From positions 1 to 37,784 of the forward strand of contig JAWXVE010000016.1 of assembly GCA_044425575.1 (NCBI GenBank): DNA of 37,784 nucleotides, read 5' to 3'. Source of the stretch: JAWXVE01 sp044425575 (GTDB taxonomy: Bacteria > Bacillota > Clostridia > Lachnospirales > Lachnospiraceae). A program made the position numbers and the translations under genes. Positions 16,551-24,470 of the stretch are shown here, piece after piece; the stretch's first letter is position 1, and every line of letters starts with the position of its first letter. The notes beneath the pieces were generated by a model. The model did no database searches. It worked only from the letters and a program-made list of their open reading frames with translations, and was not told where the DNA came from.

Positions 16551-16583
16551 AAAAAAATGAAAGCCAATGAATCATTGGCTTTC
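16551..16583 (-). terminator. Intrinsic terminator of acpP
   Basis: Minus strand: GAAAGCCAATGA pairs with TCATTGGCTTTC (12-base arms at 16559-16570 and 16572-16583), followed by ATTTTTTTAG. It begins 14 bases beyond the acpP stop codon. It is one of the two best terminators in the window. Confidence 0.92.
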
Positions 16584-16596
16584 AAATAATGTATTC

Positions 16597-16830
16597 CTAT
16601 AATTCAATTCCTTGTTCTTTTAAAAATTCTACTACAGAACCTACTGTCTTAAGTCCTTCTAATTGGTCTTGAGGAATTTCAATTGAGTACTCATCTTCTA
16701 GTGTCATGATTAACTCAAATAAATCTAAGGAATCAGCTCCTAAGTCTTCTTTGAATTTGGTCTCCTCGGTAAGCTCTGCTACATTAGCATTTAATTGGTC
16801 TGCAATAATTTTACATACTTTTTCAAACAT
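16597..16830 (-). CDS. acpP: Acyl carrier protein
   Basis: A small acidic carrier of growing acyl chains in fatty-acid synthesis. The chain is attached through 4'-phosphopantetheine on Ser34 in the motif DLGADSLDLFELIM. The 77 residues form the usual four-helix bundle (VAELTEETKFKEDLGADSLD, then EDEYSIEIPQDQ). No other fatty-acid gene is adjacent, and it has its own promoter and terminator, so it is a one-gene unit. It could be the main AcpP or a second carrier; a typical sequence and short leader favour a housekeeping role. ATG has AGGAG 7-8 bases upstream. An acyl-ACP thioesterase lies about 12 kb away, with no sign of linkage. Confidence 0.95.
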   Translation of the reverse strand: MFEKVCKIIADQLNANVAELTEETKFKEDLGADSLDLFELIMTLEDEYSIEIPQDQLEGLKTVGSVVEFLKEQGIEL

Positions 16831-16893
16831 TATTAAAATCTCCTTTTCCTAATTCGTATACTACTTATCTTTCATAAATACTTACATGAAAAA

Positions 16894-16922
16894 AGTATAG
16901 TATTGACGAATGTATTTGTCAA
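16894..16922 (-). promoter_or_regulatory. Strong sigma-A promoter of acpP, -35 on the rsmI stop codon
   Basis: Minus strand: TTGACA (16922-16917), 17 bases, TATACT (16899-16894). The -35 box contains the TGA stop codon of rsmI. The match to consensus is the best of the minus-strand promoters here. AATACT and AGTATT repeats around the -10 might be an operator half-site pair. Confidence 0.8.
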
Positions 16923-17764
16923 CTATTATTTATCAACTTATTATAAACTTCTCTCTTACTCACTCCACGATCTTTAGCTACTAACTTCATTGCGTCCTTG
17001 TGTGAAATGCCCTGTTTTTCATAAGATTCCATATGTTCCTCTAGAGAAATGTTCTGCCATTTTAATTGCTCTTCTTGTTGAAGATCAGCGTAATTTTTTC
17101 CTTGAATTACGAGAACATATTCCCCCCTAGGTTGTTCTTGTTCATAATAATCTACCGCTTCTTCTAAGGTAAGACGGAGAACTGTCTCAAACTTCTTCGT
17201 TAATTCCCTGCATATGGCAATCTTGCGTTCTCCCAAGCAATCCCACAGCTGTTTGATTGTTTTCTTTAGATGATGAGGTGATTCATATAGAATAATGGTT
17301 CGTGTTTCCTTCTGCAAATCTTCCATAATTCTGCTGCGTTCTTTTTTATCAGACGAGAGAAATCCTTCAAAACAAAATCTTCGCGTTGATAACCCAGATA
17401 AGGTAAGTGCGGTAATGAGTGCTACCGGTCCTGGCAATGATGTGACTGTAATCTGCCTTTCCTGACACATTGCAACTAGAACTTCCCCCGGATCAGAAAT
17501 TGCCGGAGTTCCTGCGTCACTTACAAGGGCAATATTGCAACCTGCTTCCATTTTCCCAATGAGATAATAAGCCTTTTCCACTTTATTATATTCGTGATAG
17601 CTTGTCATTGGTGTGCGAATGGCAAAATGATTCAATAATTTAATTGTATTCCTTGTATCTTCAGCTGCAATTAAATCCACCTGCGCTAATGTCTCTAAGA
17701 CACGCTGGGAAATATCCCCTAGATTACCAATGGGCGTAGCGCACAAATATAACTTACCCGTCAT
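16919..17764 (-). CDS. rsmI: 16S rRNA (cytidine(1402)-2'-O)-methyltransferase RsmI
   Basis: RsmI methylates the 2'-OH of C1402 in the ribosomal P site using S-adenosylmethionine. It has the tetrapyrrole-methylase fold. The N terminus GKLYLCATPIGNLGDIS, then AEDTRNTIKLLNHF, the loop LVSDAGTPAISDPG and SLPGPVALITALTLSG are all family signatures. The C terminus (ISHKDAMKLVAKDRGVSKREVYN) is the small RsmI-type helical domain. The start at 17764 (MTGKLY) is chosen because AGGAAAGG precedes it; the frame extends ten codons further without support. It ends the ten-gene operon, in the same order as yabC in the Bacillus yaaQ-yabC cluster. 281 residues. Confidence 0.96.
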   Translation of the reverse strand: MTGKLYLCATPIGNLGDISQRVLETLAQVDLIAAEDTRNTIKLLNHFAIRTPMTSYHEYNKVEKAYYLIGKMEAGCNIALVSDAGTPAISDPGEVLVAMCQERQITVTSLPGPVALITALTLSGLSTRRFCFEGFLSSDKKERSRIMEDLQKETRTIILYESPHHLKKTIKQLWDCLGERKIAICRELTKKFETVLRLTLEEAVDYYEQEQPRGEYVLVIQGKNYADLQQEEQLKWQNISLEEHMESYEKQGISHKDAMKLVAKDRGVSKREVYNKLINNS

Positions 17765-17799
17765 GTTCTTTCCTTTCCTGATCCACAGTAGCAACTTAT

Positions 17800-18537
17800 T
17801 TAATAGCCGTACACTTCATAGATTTCCCTAGTATATATATTCTCTTCTTCATATACGATTAATGGTTTCTCAATGGTAACTCGTGATTTTGCACCTTTTT
17901 TACCTGCGATTAAGACCATATTGGGCTCTTTATCAACATAAGGATGTACCAATCGTATTCTCTTGGCTTCTATTCCATATACGTGCATCTTATGGAGTAT
18001 CTCTGCAAGGCGAAACGGGCGATGTACCATATAGAAATTACCGCCATGTGGTAAGAGCTTTGCACTTTGTTGCAAAATATCATCCACAGTGCACAGTACT
18101 TCGTGGCGTGCAATTAACTTATGTTCATCCGGATTTTGCAGTCCATGTTCTGCAATCATATAAGGTGGATTACACGTAATCACATCAAAAGAAGCAGGAC
18201 GAAAGATTCGCTCTGCTTCCTTAATATCTCCCGTTACTACATGAATCTTGTCCTCAAGCCCATTAAGTGCCACACTTCGCCTGGCCATATCGGCACTATC
18301 CTCTTGAATTTCTAAGGCACTAATGTGACAAGGTCGATACCTTCCTTCTATGAGAAGCGGAATAATACCTGTTCCTGTCCCTAAGTCAAGCACCCGATGA
18401 GAAGGCTTCACTTGTGCAAACCCCGATAGTAGAACTGCATCCATTCCAAAGCAAAATTGCGTTGTATTTTGAATGATTTGATAACCACTTCTTTGCAAAT
18501 CATCAATGCGTTCGTTTTCTTTCAGATTAATTGCCAT
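17800..18537 (-). CDS. trmN6: tRNA1(Val) (adenine(37)-N6)-methyltransferase family (YabB/TrmN6)
   Basis: A Rossmann-fold methyltransferase using S-adenosylmethionine, related to E. coli YfiC/TrmN6, which methylates A37 of tRNA-Val1. Motif I is VLDLGTGTGIIPLL (about residues 47-60), and the catalytic motif for N6-adenine methylation is NPPY in VITCNPPYMIAEHG. The N-terminal GYQIIQNTTQFCFGMDAVLL with F-x-F-x-x-D-A-V-L-L is typical of the YabB group. The start codon lies within the last codons of ricT (11-base overlap), suggesting coupled translation. In Bacillus yabB follows yaaT and yabA; here yabA is absent. The exact tRNA target is inferred from family. Confidence 0.9.
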   Translation of the reverse strand: MAINLKENERIDDLQRSGYQIIQNTTQFCFGMDAVLLSGFAQVKPSHRVLDLGTGTGIIPLLIEGRYRPCHISALEIQEDSADMARRSVALNGLEDKIHVVTGDIKEAERIFRPASFDVITCNPPYMIAEHGLQNPDEHKLIARHEVLCTVDDILQQSAKLLPHGGNFYMVHRPFRLAEILHKMHVYGIEAKRIRLVHPYVDKEPNMVLIAGKKGAKSRVTIEKPLIVYEEENIYTREIYEVYGY

Positions 18538-19435
18538 TTAATTTCGACTTTCCTTCTCGCTTCTCTAATTTTTCTAATTCTTTTAACTCTGCGTCCGCTA
18601 CTTTCGCTTTTTCTTTTCTGTGACGTCTCTTAAAGTGTAATTCTGCTACAGGATATTCCACTGCTTCCTTCTCATCGCCTTGGTCAACAATGACTGTCAC
18701 TAATTGGCGGAGTACATTTACACCAGTCACTTCCCCTTTTTGTCCAGATTTTGTTGTAACACGGTCTCCAATATGAGGCAATTTACGATTTAAGTATTCA
18801 TATGTTTCTTCTTCATGTTTCAAACAACACATAAGACGACCACATACACCCGATATTTTAGAAGGATTTAATGACAGGTTCTGTTCTTTGGCCATCTTAA
18901 TGGAAACAGGAATGAATTCTGATAAATGGGTATGACAACATAGTGGGCGCCCACAGATGCCAATACCACCGCGAATCTTCGTTTCATCCCGCACACCAAT
19001 TTGGCGCAATTCGATTCTTGTACGAAAAACAGCCGCTAAGTCTTTGACTAATTCCCGAAAATCAATTCTTCCCTCTGCCGAGAAATAAAATAACACTTTA
19101 TTATTATCAAATGTATATTCTGCATCAATTAATTTCATCTCTAATTTACGCTTTTTGATTTTTTCAAGGCAAATGACAAATGCTTCTTTTTCTTTAATTC
19201 GATTTTCTTCCTCTACCTTAGCATCCTTTGCAGTTGCAATGCGTATGACATCTTTTAATGGTTGTACTACTTCTTTTTCAGAAATTTCCTTAATTGGCAG
19301 TACCACCGTTCCATATTCGATACCTCTGGCTGTTTCTACAATTACTGCATCTCCCACTTTTACTTTAAAATGTTTTGGAGCAAAATAGTATATTTTACCT
19401 GCCTTGCGAAATCGAACTCCTATTACTTTTATCAT
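18527..19435 (-). CDS. ricT: PSP1-domain protein RicT (YaaT)
   Basis: In Bacillus RicT joins RicA and RicF in the Y complex, which carries iron-sulfur clusters and helps RNase Y process mRNA; it also affects sporulation, competence and biofilm formation. The PSP1 domain spans most of the first 210 residues. Cysteines lie in GIGICGRPLCCHTH and GVCGRLMCCLKHE, the likely cluster ligands. The C-terminal about 40 residues are lysine- and glutamate-rich. The start at 19435 (MIKVIGVRF) has GGAG about 7 bases upstream; an ATG four codons earlier lies within that site and is rejected. Neither ricA nor ricF is in the window. 302 residues, overlapping trmN6. Confidence 0.93.
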   Translation of the reverse strand: MIKVIGVRFRKAGKIYYFAPKHFKVKVGDAVIVETARGIEYGTVVLPIKEISEKEVVQPLKDVIRIATAKDAKVEEENRIKEKEAFVICLEKIKKRKLEMKLIDAEYTFDNNKVLFYFSAEGRIDFRELVKDLAAVFRTRIELRQIGVRDETKIRGGIGICGRPLCCHTHLSEFIPVSIKMAKEQNLSLNPSKISGVCGRLMCCLKHEEETYEYLNRKLPHIGDRVTTKSGQKGEVTGVNVLRQLVTVIVDQGDEKEAVEYPVAELHFKRRHRKEKAKVADAELKELEKLEKREGKSKLNGN

Positions 19436-19461
19436 ACTGATCTCCATTCTTATTGTTCATC

Positions 19462-20466
19462 TTAATTCTCTCTCATGGTGAGCATGAGTAATTCCACTGC
19501 AAGTTCAAAATTAACATTGGCCCGCAATCTGCTTTTTGCTACCTCTATTGCATCTAGTATGCATTCAAGTCCACCATATTCGCTTGTACTAGCAATTTGC
19601 TTAATGGTATGAATTTCATCCTTGAATATTAAATGGTTTATATCATTAGTTGCTTTAAATAACAATACATCGCGATACCAAATTGCCATTAAATCCAAAT
19701 AATCATAGGTATCGATTTGAAAATCTTTCATTTTCTTAATGGCCGCAATTAGCTCTGATAATTCCATCTCTTTTATATGTTTTAGAAGAAGAATCGCTTC
19801 TGTTCGTACCTCATCAAAATCACTAGTCGTAGCAAGTTGCTTTGCTTTTCCTAGATTACCTCTTGCAAATGCAATGCACAGATTCACTTTATAATCTGGT
19901 ATTTGTACCTCTTGCAATAAGTACTTACGTAATTCTGCTTCTTTCACTGGTTGCATATGCAACGTAACACATCTGCTTAAAATGGTTTCTAACAACGATT
20001 GCATATTCGTAACGAGTAAAATAATAATGGCATAGCTTGGCGGTTCTTCAAGTGTCTTTAGTATTGCATTTTGTGCTTGAGGAGTCATTTTATCTGCTTC
20101 ATTAATAATATAGATTTTGTAATTACTACTATAAGGCTTCACAAATATATCGTCTGTAATCTGACTTCTAATCTCTTCTACACCAATGGAATTGGGCTTT
20201 TCGTGTGTAACGTAAATAATATCAGGTTGATTCATTGTCATAGTCTGCATACAAGAACGACAACTTCCACAGGGTTGAATGACACCGTCAATGAGTTGCC
20301 TTTCTGTACACTGTAAAGTCATGGCAACGATTCGTGATACAAATTCTTTGCCACTACTTTGCTCTCCTTGCAATAGGTAAGCATGAGAAACAGAGTCTTT
20401 TGCGATTACATTCTGAAAATATGCTTTTATAGAATCTTGTCCCACAATATCTTTAAAACTTCTCAT
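19462..20466 (-). CDS. holB: DNA polymerase III delta' subunit
   Basis: This is a clamp-loader subunit, an AAA+ fold protein without (or with little) ATPase activity, acting at the replication fork with DnaX and HolA. The N-terminal 160 residues show FKDIVGQDSIKAYFQNVI, the P-loop-like GEQSSGKEFVSRI, a zinc-knot CGSCRSC, and the sensor region DKMTPQAQNAILKTLEEPP followed by LLVTNMQSLLETILSRC. This is the usual DnaX/HolB signature. The C-terminal helical domain is less conserved. 334 residues. ATG has GAGG 5-6 bases upstream. The order yaaR-holB-ricT is the same as in Bacillus. Confidence 0.94.
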   Translation of the reverse strand: MRSFKDIVGQDSIKAYFQNVIAKDSVSHAYLLQGEQSSGKEFVSRIVAMTLQCTERQLIDGVIQPCGSCRSCMQTMTMNQPDIIYVTHEKPNSIGVEEIRSQITDDIFVKPYSSNYKIYIINEADKMTPQAQNAILKTLEEPPSYAIIILLVTNMQSLLETILSRCVTLHMQPVKEAELRKYLLQEVQIPDYKVNLCIAFARGNLGKAKQLATTSDFDEVRTEAILLLKHIKEMELSELIAAIKKMKDFQIDTYDYLDLMAIWYRDVLLFKATNDINHLIFKDEIHTIKQIASTSEYGGLECILDAIEVAKSRLRANVNFELAVELLMLTMREN

Positions 20467-20507
20467 CCGTCCTCACTCCATTCTGTTTACCTTACCACAA
20501 AGGCTTT

Positions 20508-20948
20508 CTACGTAAATATATCTAGCAACAAACCTCTAATCTCACCAATTTTATTTAAAATATTCAAATGATCCTTTTCTTCTTGTACCAATTCTTGTGC
20601 AAGTGCATCTAATGCTTCATCTACTAACTTCACAATACCATATACACGATGCCTCCCTCGACGATCTAGGAAGTTTTCTCTAGAAAATTCATGGGAATGC
20701 GTTACTACTTCGTTCATAAATTCTTTCACCAAGCTACGATAGCGCTTCATATCACGTACATCCATACGCTTGGATAGCCGATTCCCTTGCATGGTTATTT
20801 CCTCAATAAGCGCTGTCATCTTGGCCTGTAGTTCACTTTCTGCAATATTACTTGTTAGCATATATTTGAAAGTACCCTCCTCTGACGTTTTGGCTCCCGC
20901 CTGTTCTGTTTGTACCACTGGCTGTATTTGGTCTACTTTAATTTCCAT
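20508..20948 (-). CDS. YaaR family protein (DUF327)
   Basis: A small, mostly helical cytoplasmic protein of unknown function, conserved next to holB in Firmicutes. The 146 residues include the family core LTALIEEI...GNRLSKRMDVRDMKRYRSLVKEFMNEVV (seen as R-L-S-x-x-x-x-x-x-D-M-x-x-Y-R) and a C-terminal helix with a hydrophobic face (HLNILNKIGEIRGLLLDIF). ATG 20948 has GGGAGG 7 bases upstream; the TTG two codons earlier overlaps the site. No catalytic residues are evident. The place in the operon suggests a role linked to replication or cell growth, but that is inference from neighbourhood only. Confidence 0.88.
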   Translation of the reverse strand: MEIKVDQIQPVVQTEQAGAKTSEEGTFKYMLTSNIAESELQAKMTALIEEITMQGNRLSKRMDVRDMKRYRSLVKEFMNEVVTHSHEFSRENFLDRRGRHRVYGIVKLVDEALDALAQELVQEEKDHLNILNKIGEIRGLLLDIFT

Positions 20949-20975
20949 GGTCAAACCTCCCTTTCGCTTATTGCA

Positions 20976-21575
20976 TTACTTACTATCTCCTTGAATATCC
21001 TGTATATGTTGTATCAGTTCAAGGGTACACTTTACTAAGTCATAATTCTTGAACCGCTTATTGATTCCACTTTTCTGCAATTTCTGCTGGTTGAAATCTT
21101 CCAGATCTGCCAAGTATCTTCTACACATTTCTTTGTACTTGGGGTGCTTCTGCTTCTTCTCTCGATTCAGAGCACGTTGAAGGCGAATGCCATCTTCCAC
21201 TTGTATATAAAGCGGTATTACTCGATTCTGCCCAAAATATTCCCGTGTACAAAGGAACGAATCTACAACCCCGATCATGAGATAATCATATTGTTCTAGC
21301 ATAATCTCATCATCTGCGACTGTAAAGTAATTCCACAATCCATGTACGGTATCATAAGTTCTTGATTCAATTACTTTTCCTTGTAATTGTAATTCTTGAA
21401 AGGTTGTATCATCTACAAAATGATATTCCACCCCTTCTTGCTCCTTGGCACGAATGGGTCTAGTGGTATACATCGTAACTGCCTTTAAATGCAAAGATTC
21501 CTCTGCGAGGATACGCTTATAAAGCGTATCCTTACCAGAAGAACTTGGACCTATTATATAGAATATTTTTGACAT
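20976..21575 (-). CDS. Guanylate-kinase-like protein in the tmk position
   Basis: A P-loop kinase of the guanylate kinase family: GPSSSGKDTLYKRI (residues 9-22), then the GMP-binding segment with TTRPIRAKEQEGVEYHFV (T-T-R-x-x-R...E-x-x-G-x-x-Y-x-F). 199 residues. Substrate residues for GMP look present, yet the P-loop ends in GKDT rather than the usual GKST, and the lid region is divergent. It may phosphorylate GMP or another nucleotide, or may act in signalling. A standard gmk is expected elsewhere (next to rpoZ in most Firmicutes), so this is probably a paralog. Its ATG overlaps the pyk stop (TAATG), indicating coupled translation. In Bacillus the corresponding position between yaaO and yaaQ/yaaR is held by tmk. 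Confidence 0.8.
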   Translation of the reverse strand: MSKIFYIIGPSSSGKDTLYKRILAEESLHLKAVTMYTTRPIRAKEQEGVEYHFVDDTTFQELQLQGKVIESRTYDTVHGLWNYFTVADDEIMLEQYDYLMIGVVDSFLCTREYFGQNRVIPLYIQVEDGIRLQRALNREKKQKHPKYKEMCRRYLADLEDFNQQKLQKSGINKRFKNYDLVKCTLELIQHIQDIQGDSK

Positions 21576-22987
21576 TATACCTCAACTACACGAATCATAT
21601 TCGTGCATCCTTTTACTCCAAGTGGTACACCAGCTGTTAAGACAACTTTATCTCCTCGCTTTACAATTCCTGTTGCTACTGCAGAAGCAACGGCATCTGT
21701 AAATAATTCATCCTCTGTTTCTTTCTTTCTCATTAATACTGGTCGAATACCCCAAGATAAGTTAATCTGACGGCATACACGTGGATTTACACTACATCCA
21801 ATAATCGGACAAGCTGGCTTATATCTTGCAATCATATTAGCTGTAAATCCTGACATGGTAACGGTAATAATCGCAGATGCACCTACATTATTGGCAACAG
21901 TACAAGTCGCATGAGAAATTGCAGTGGTAGTGTCAACTGCTACTTCTGATTTCATCTTCTTCATTCTTGCTGCATAATCAATATCTGCTTCTGCACGCTC
22001 TGCAATCTTAGACATAGTCTTAAGTGCTTCAATTGGATACATACCATTTGCTGTTTCACCAGAAAGCATAATAGCAGTTGTGCCATCATAAATAGCGTTG
22101 GCAACGTCTGTTGTTTCCGCACGGGTTGGTCTAGGATTCTTCATCATAGAATCTAACATTTGAGTCGCTGTAATAACATGCTTCCCAGCTGATACTGCTT
22201 TTTTAATAATCTTTTTCTGCAATACTGGAACATCTTCCATTGGAATCTCAACACCCATATCTCCACGAGCTACCATGATTCCATCACTTACTTCTAGAAT
22301 TTCATCAATGTTGTCAATTCCTTGCATATTTTCAATCTTAGCAATAATAAGAGCTTTGCTATTATATTCTTGTAAGATTTCTCTTATTTGTAAAATATCT
22401 GATTTCGTTCTAGCAAAAGACGCTGCAATAAAGTCAAATCCAAGCTTTGCTCCAAGCACAATATCTGCGCGGTCTTTTTCACTAATATATGGCATAGATA
22501 AAGATACGCCTGGTACATTGATTCCCTTATGATTCGATACGAATCCTGAATTCATTACTTTACATACAATATCAACATCTGTAATCTTCTCAATAATTAA
22601 GTCAATTAAACCATCATCGATTAGAATGTGTGAGCCAACAGATACATCGTGAATAATGTTTTTATAAGAAATAGAAACTCTCTCACTCGTTCCCATAATA
22701 TCTTCTGTTGTTAAAGTAAATGTTTGTCCAGCAATTAATTCTTCTTTGCCATTTTCAAAGTCAACAATACGAACTTCTGGTCCCTTTGTGTCAAGTAAAG
22801 TAGCCACTGGAATATTTTCTTCCTGACTAATCTTAAGCACATTAGCGAACTTTCCTGTTTGTTCTTCATGGTCACCATGTGAGAAGTTAAATCTAGCTAC
22901 ATTCATGCCTGCTAGAATAATCTCTCTAAGCTTGTCTTCCTTTTGTGATGCTGGTCCGATGGTACAAATAATTTTTGTCTTTCTCAT
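21575..22987 (-). CDS. pyk: Pyruvate kinase
   Basis: Pyruvate kinase converts phosphoenolpyruvate and ADP to pyruvate and ATP, the last step of glycolysis. The N terminus RKTKIICTIGPAS and the signature IIAKIENMQGIDNIDEIL (with the catalytic Lys and the Mg-binding Glu) are plain. VARGDMGVEIP, ITATQMLDSM and PTRAETTDVANAIYDGTTAIMLSGETANG follow. At 470 residues it lacks the extra C-terminal PEP-utiliser-like domain found in Bacillus Pyk. AAGGAG lies about 7 bases before ATG. Its 3' end overlaps the guanylate-kinase-like gene. Placement between an amino-acid decarboxylase and the yaaR-holB block is unusual. Confidence 0.97.
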   Translation of the reverse strand: MRKTKIICTIGPASQKEDKLREIILAGMNVARFNFSHGDHEEQTGKFANVLKISQEENIPVATLLDTKGPEVRIVDFENGKEELIAGQTFTLTTEDIMGTSERVSISYKNIIHDVSVGSHILIDDGLIDLIIEKITDVDIVCKVMNSGFVSNHKGINVPGVSLSMPYISEKDRADIVLGAKLGFDFIAASFARTKSDILQIREILQEYNSKALIIAKIENMQGIDNIDEILEVSDGIMVARGDMGVEIPMEDVPVLQKKIIKKAVSAGKHVITATQMLDSMMKNPRPTRAETTDVANAIYDGTTAIMLSGETANGMYPIEALKTMSKIAERAEADIDYAARMKKMKSEVAVDTTTAISHATCTVANNVGASAIITVTMSGFTANMIARYKPACPIIGCSVNPRVCRQINLSWGIRPVLMRKKETEDELFTDAVASAVATGIVKRGDKVVLTAGVPLGVKGCTNMIRVVEV

Positions 22988-23006
22988 TTAATTCTCCTTT
23001 AAATAA

Positions 23007-24443
23007 TTATATAATAATAGAAATAACTGCTATTTCTTTATCATCTGTAAGTCCTTGTATATTCATTTCTTGTTGGATACACAATTGTATCCACTCACAA
23101 CATTCTGCTGTAATCATCTCACCTGGTACCAATACTGGAACGCCTGGTGGGTAAATCATAACATACCCAGCACTAATGCAACCACAGGAATGCTGAATGG
23201 CTTTATATTGCTTTTCTAATTGCATTGCATCATAGATTGACATTGTAGCTTTCATTTCCTTAGAAGTCAAGTATGCTGACATACTTTTCTTGCTATCCTC
23301 TGAATTCACGCCTGTTATTGACTGGTCAATTGCTCTTAACGCTGCAATTAGTCGTTCAATACCTTCCATTGTGTCATATCCAGTTACAATTGCCAGTACA
23401 TACGTTTCTGCTGCCATTTCCATTTGTAAACCATAATCGCTTATTAATATATCATATAATTGTTTCCCTGTAAAATGGGCATGTTTCACAGAAATGATTA
23501 TTTTACCAATGTCGCGTCCATAACAACCCACTCTTCTTGCATCTTCCTGTGAAAAAATACGAATCCATTGAAGGTTATTCCCTGCCTCTTCCAAGGTCTT
23601 TGCATACTGTTGTAATAAGGCTATACGCATTTCCTTCTCATATTTCATTAACTCGTTACAACGAATCACACTTCCTAAGAGGAGATACGATGGACTGCTC
23701 GTTTGATAGATGGACAAGTATTGTTCTACCACATGATTGCTTACCAATTCTCCATTTAAATGCAACATTGCGGTTTGAGTCAGTGACGGCAGTGTTTTAT
23801 GAAGACTTTGAATGACTAGGTCCGCCCCTAGCTGGTTGCTATTAGGCAAACTCTCTTTGGTTAAGCCAAAATGTGCACCATGCGCTTCATCTACAATGAG
23901 TGGCACGCCATATTGATGACATATACTAGCAATGTGCTTCACATCCGACACAATTCCTTGCATGGTAGGAGATGTAATGATTACTGTCTTTACCTTAGGA
24001 TGTGCTTCTAATAGTTCTTGTATCTGTTCTGGCTCTATTGAACCATTTATATCATATTCATCTAAATAGGTTGGGTAAGCATACACAAGTCCCAGATTAC
24101 GGAGCATAGCACCATGGTAAATGGCTTTATGAGAATTGCGTGCAATAATAATCTCATCTCCTAGCTGTGTTATCGCACTCATGGCAGTTAAAATACCACA
24201 TGTACTGCCATTTACTAGAAAATAGGACTTCTTAGCGTGATACAATACTGCTGCTTCTTCCATGGCTTCTCTAAAAATAGTCTGGGGGTCGTGTAAATTA
24301 TCAAATCCCTCAATTTCCGTTAGATCTAATTGGTAGCACTTGCTTCTGGCTACTAATTCTTCATTTCTCTTATGCCCAGGCATATGAAAGGGATATTTAT
24401 CACTTTGTGCATATAATTCTAATTGTTCCCATAAGTCGGCCAT
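23007..24443 (-). CDS. Orn/Lys/Arg decarboxylase family protein (YaaO-like), PLP-dependent
   Basis: A fold-type I PLP enzyme of the SpeA/YaaO group, which decarboxylates arginine, lysine or ornithine to polyamine precursors. Motifs: PFHMPGHKRN at the N terminus, NGSTCGILTAM, then VDEAHGAHFG with the PLP-binding Asp, and the Schiff-base lysine in QSLHKTLPSLTQTAML. A C-terminal domain ends with PPGVPVLVPGEMI, the family's conserved P-P-G-V/I-P motif. 478 residues, like YaaO and shorter than the E. coli inducible decarboxylases, which carry an extra N-terminal domain. The substrate cannot be settled from sequence by eye. ATG has AAGGA 6-7 bases upstream. In Bacillus yaaO precedes tmk in the same cluster. 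Confidence 0.9.
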   Translation of the reverse strand: MADLWEQLELYAQSDKYPFHMPGHKRNEELVARSKCYQLDLTEIEGFDNLHDPQTIFREAMEEAAVLYHAKKSYFLVNGSTCGILTAMSAITQLGDEIIIARNSHKAIYHGAMLRNLGLVYAYPTYLDEYDINGSIEPEQIQELLEAHPKVKTVIITSPTMQGIVSDVKHIASICHQYGVPLIVDEAHGAHFGLTKESLPNSNQLGADLVIQSLHKTLPSLTQTAMLHLNGELVSNHVVEQYLSIYQTSSPSYLLLGSVIRCNELMKYEKEMRIALLQQYAKTLEEAGNNLQWIRIFSQEDARRVGCYGRDIGKIIISVKHAHFTGKQLYDILISDYGLQMEMAAETYVLAIVTGYDTMEGIERLIAALRAIDQSITGVNSEDSKKSMSAYLTSKEMKATMSIYDAMQLEKQYKAIQHSCGCISAGYVMIYPPGVPVLVPGEMITAECCEWIQLCIQQEMNIQGLTDDKEIAVISIII

Positions 24444-24470
24444 ACCATTCCTTCACCCTTGCTTGATCTA

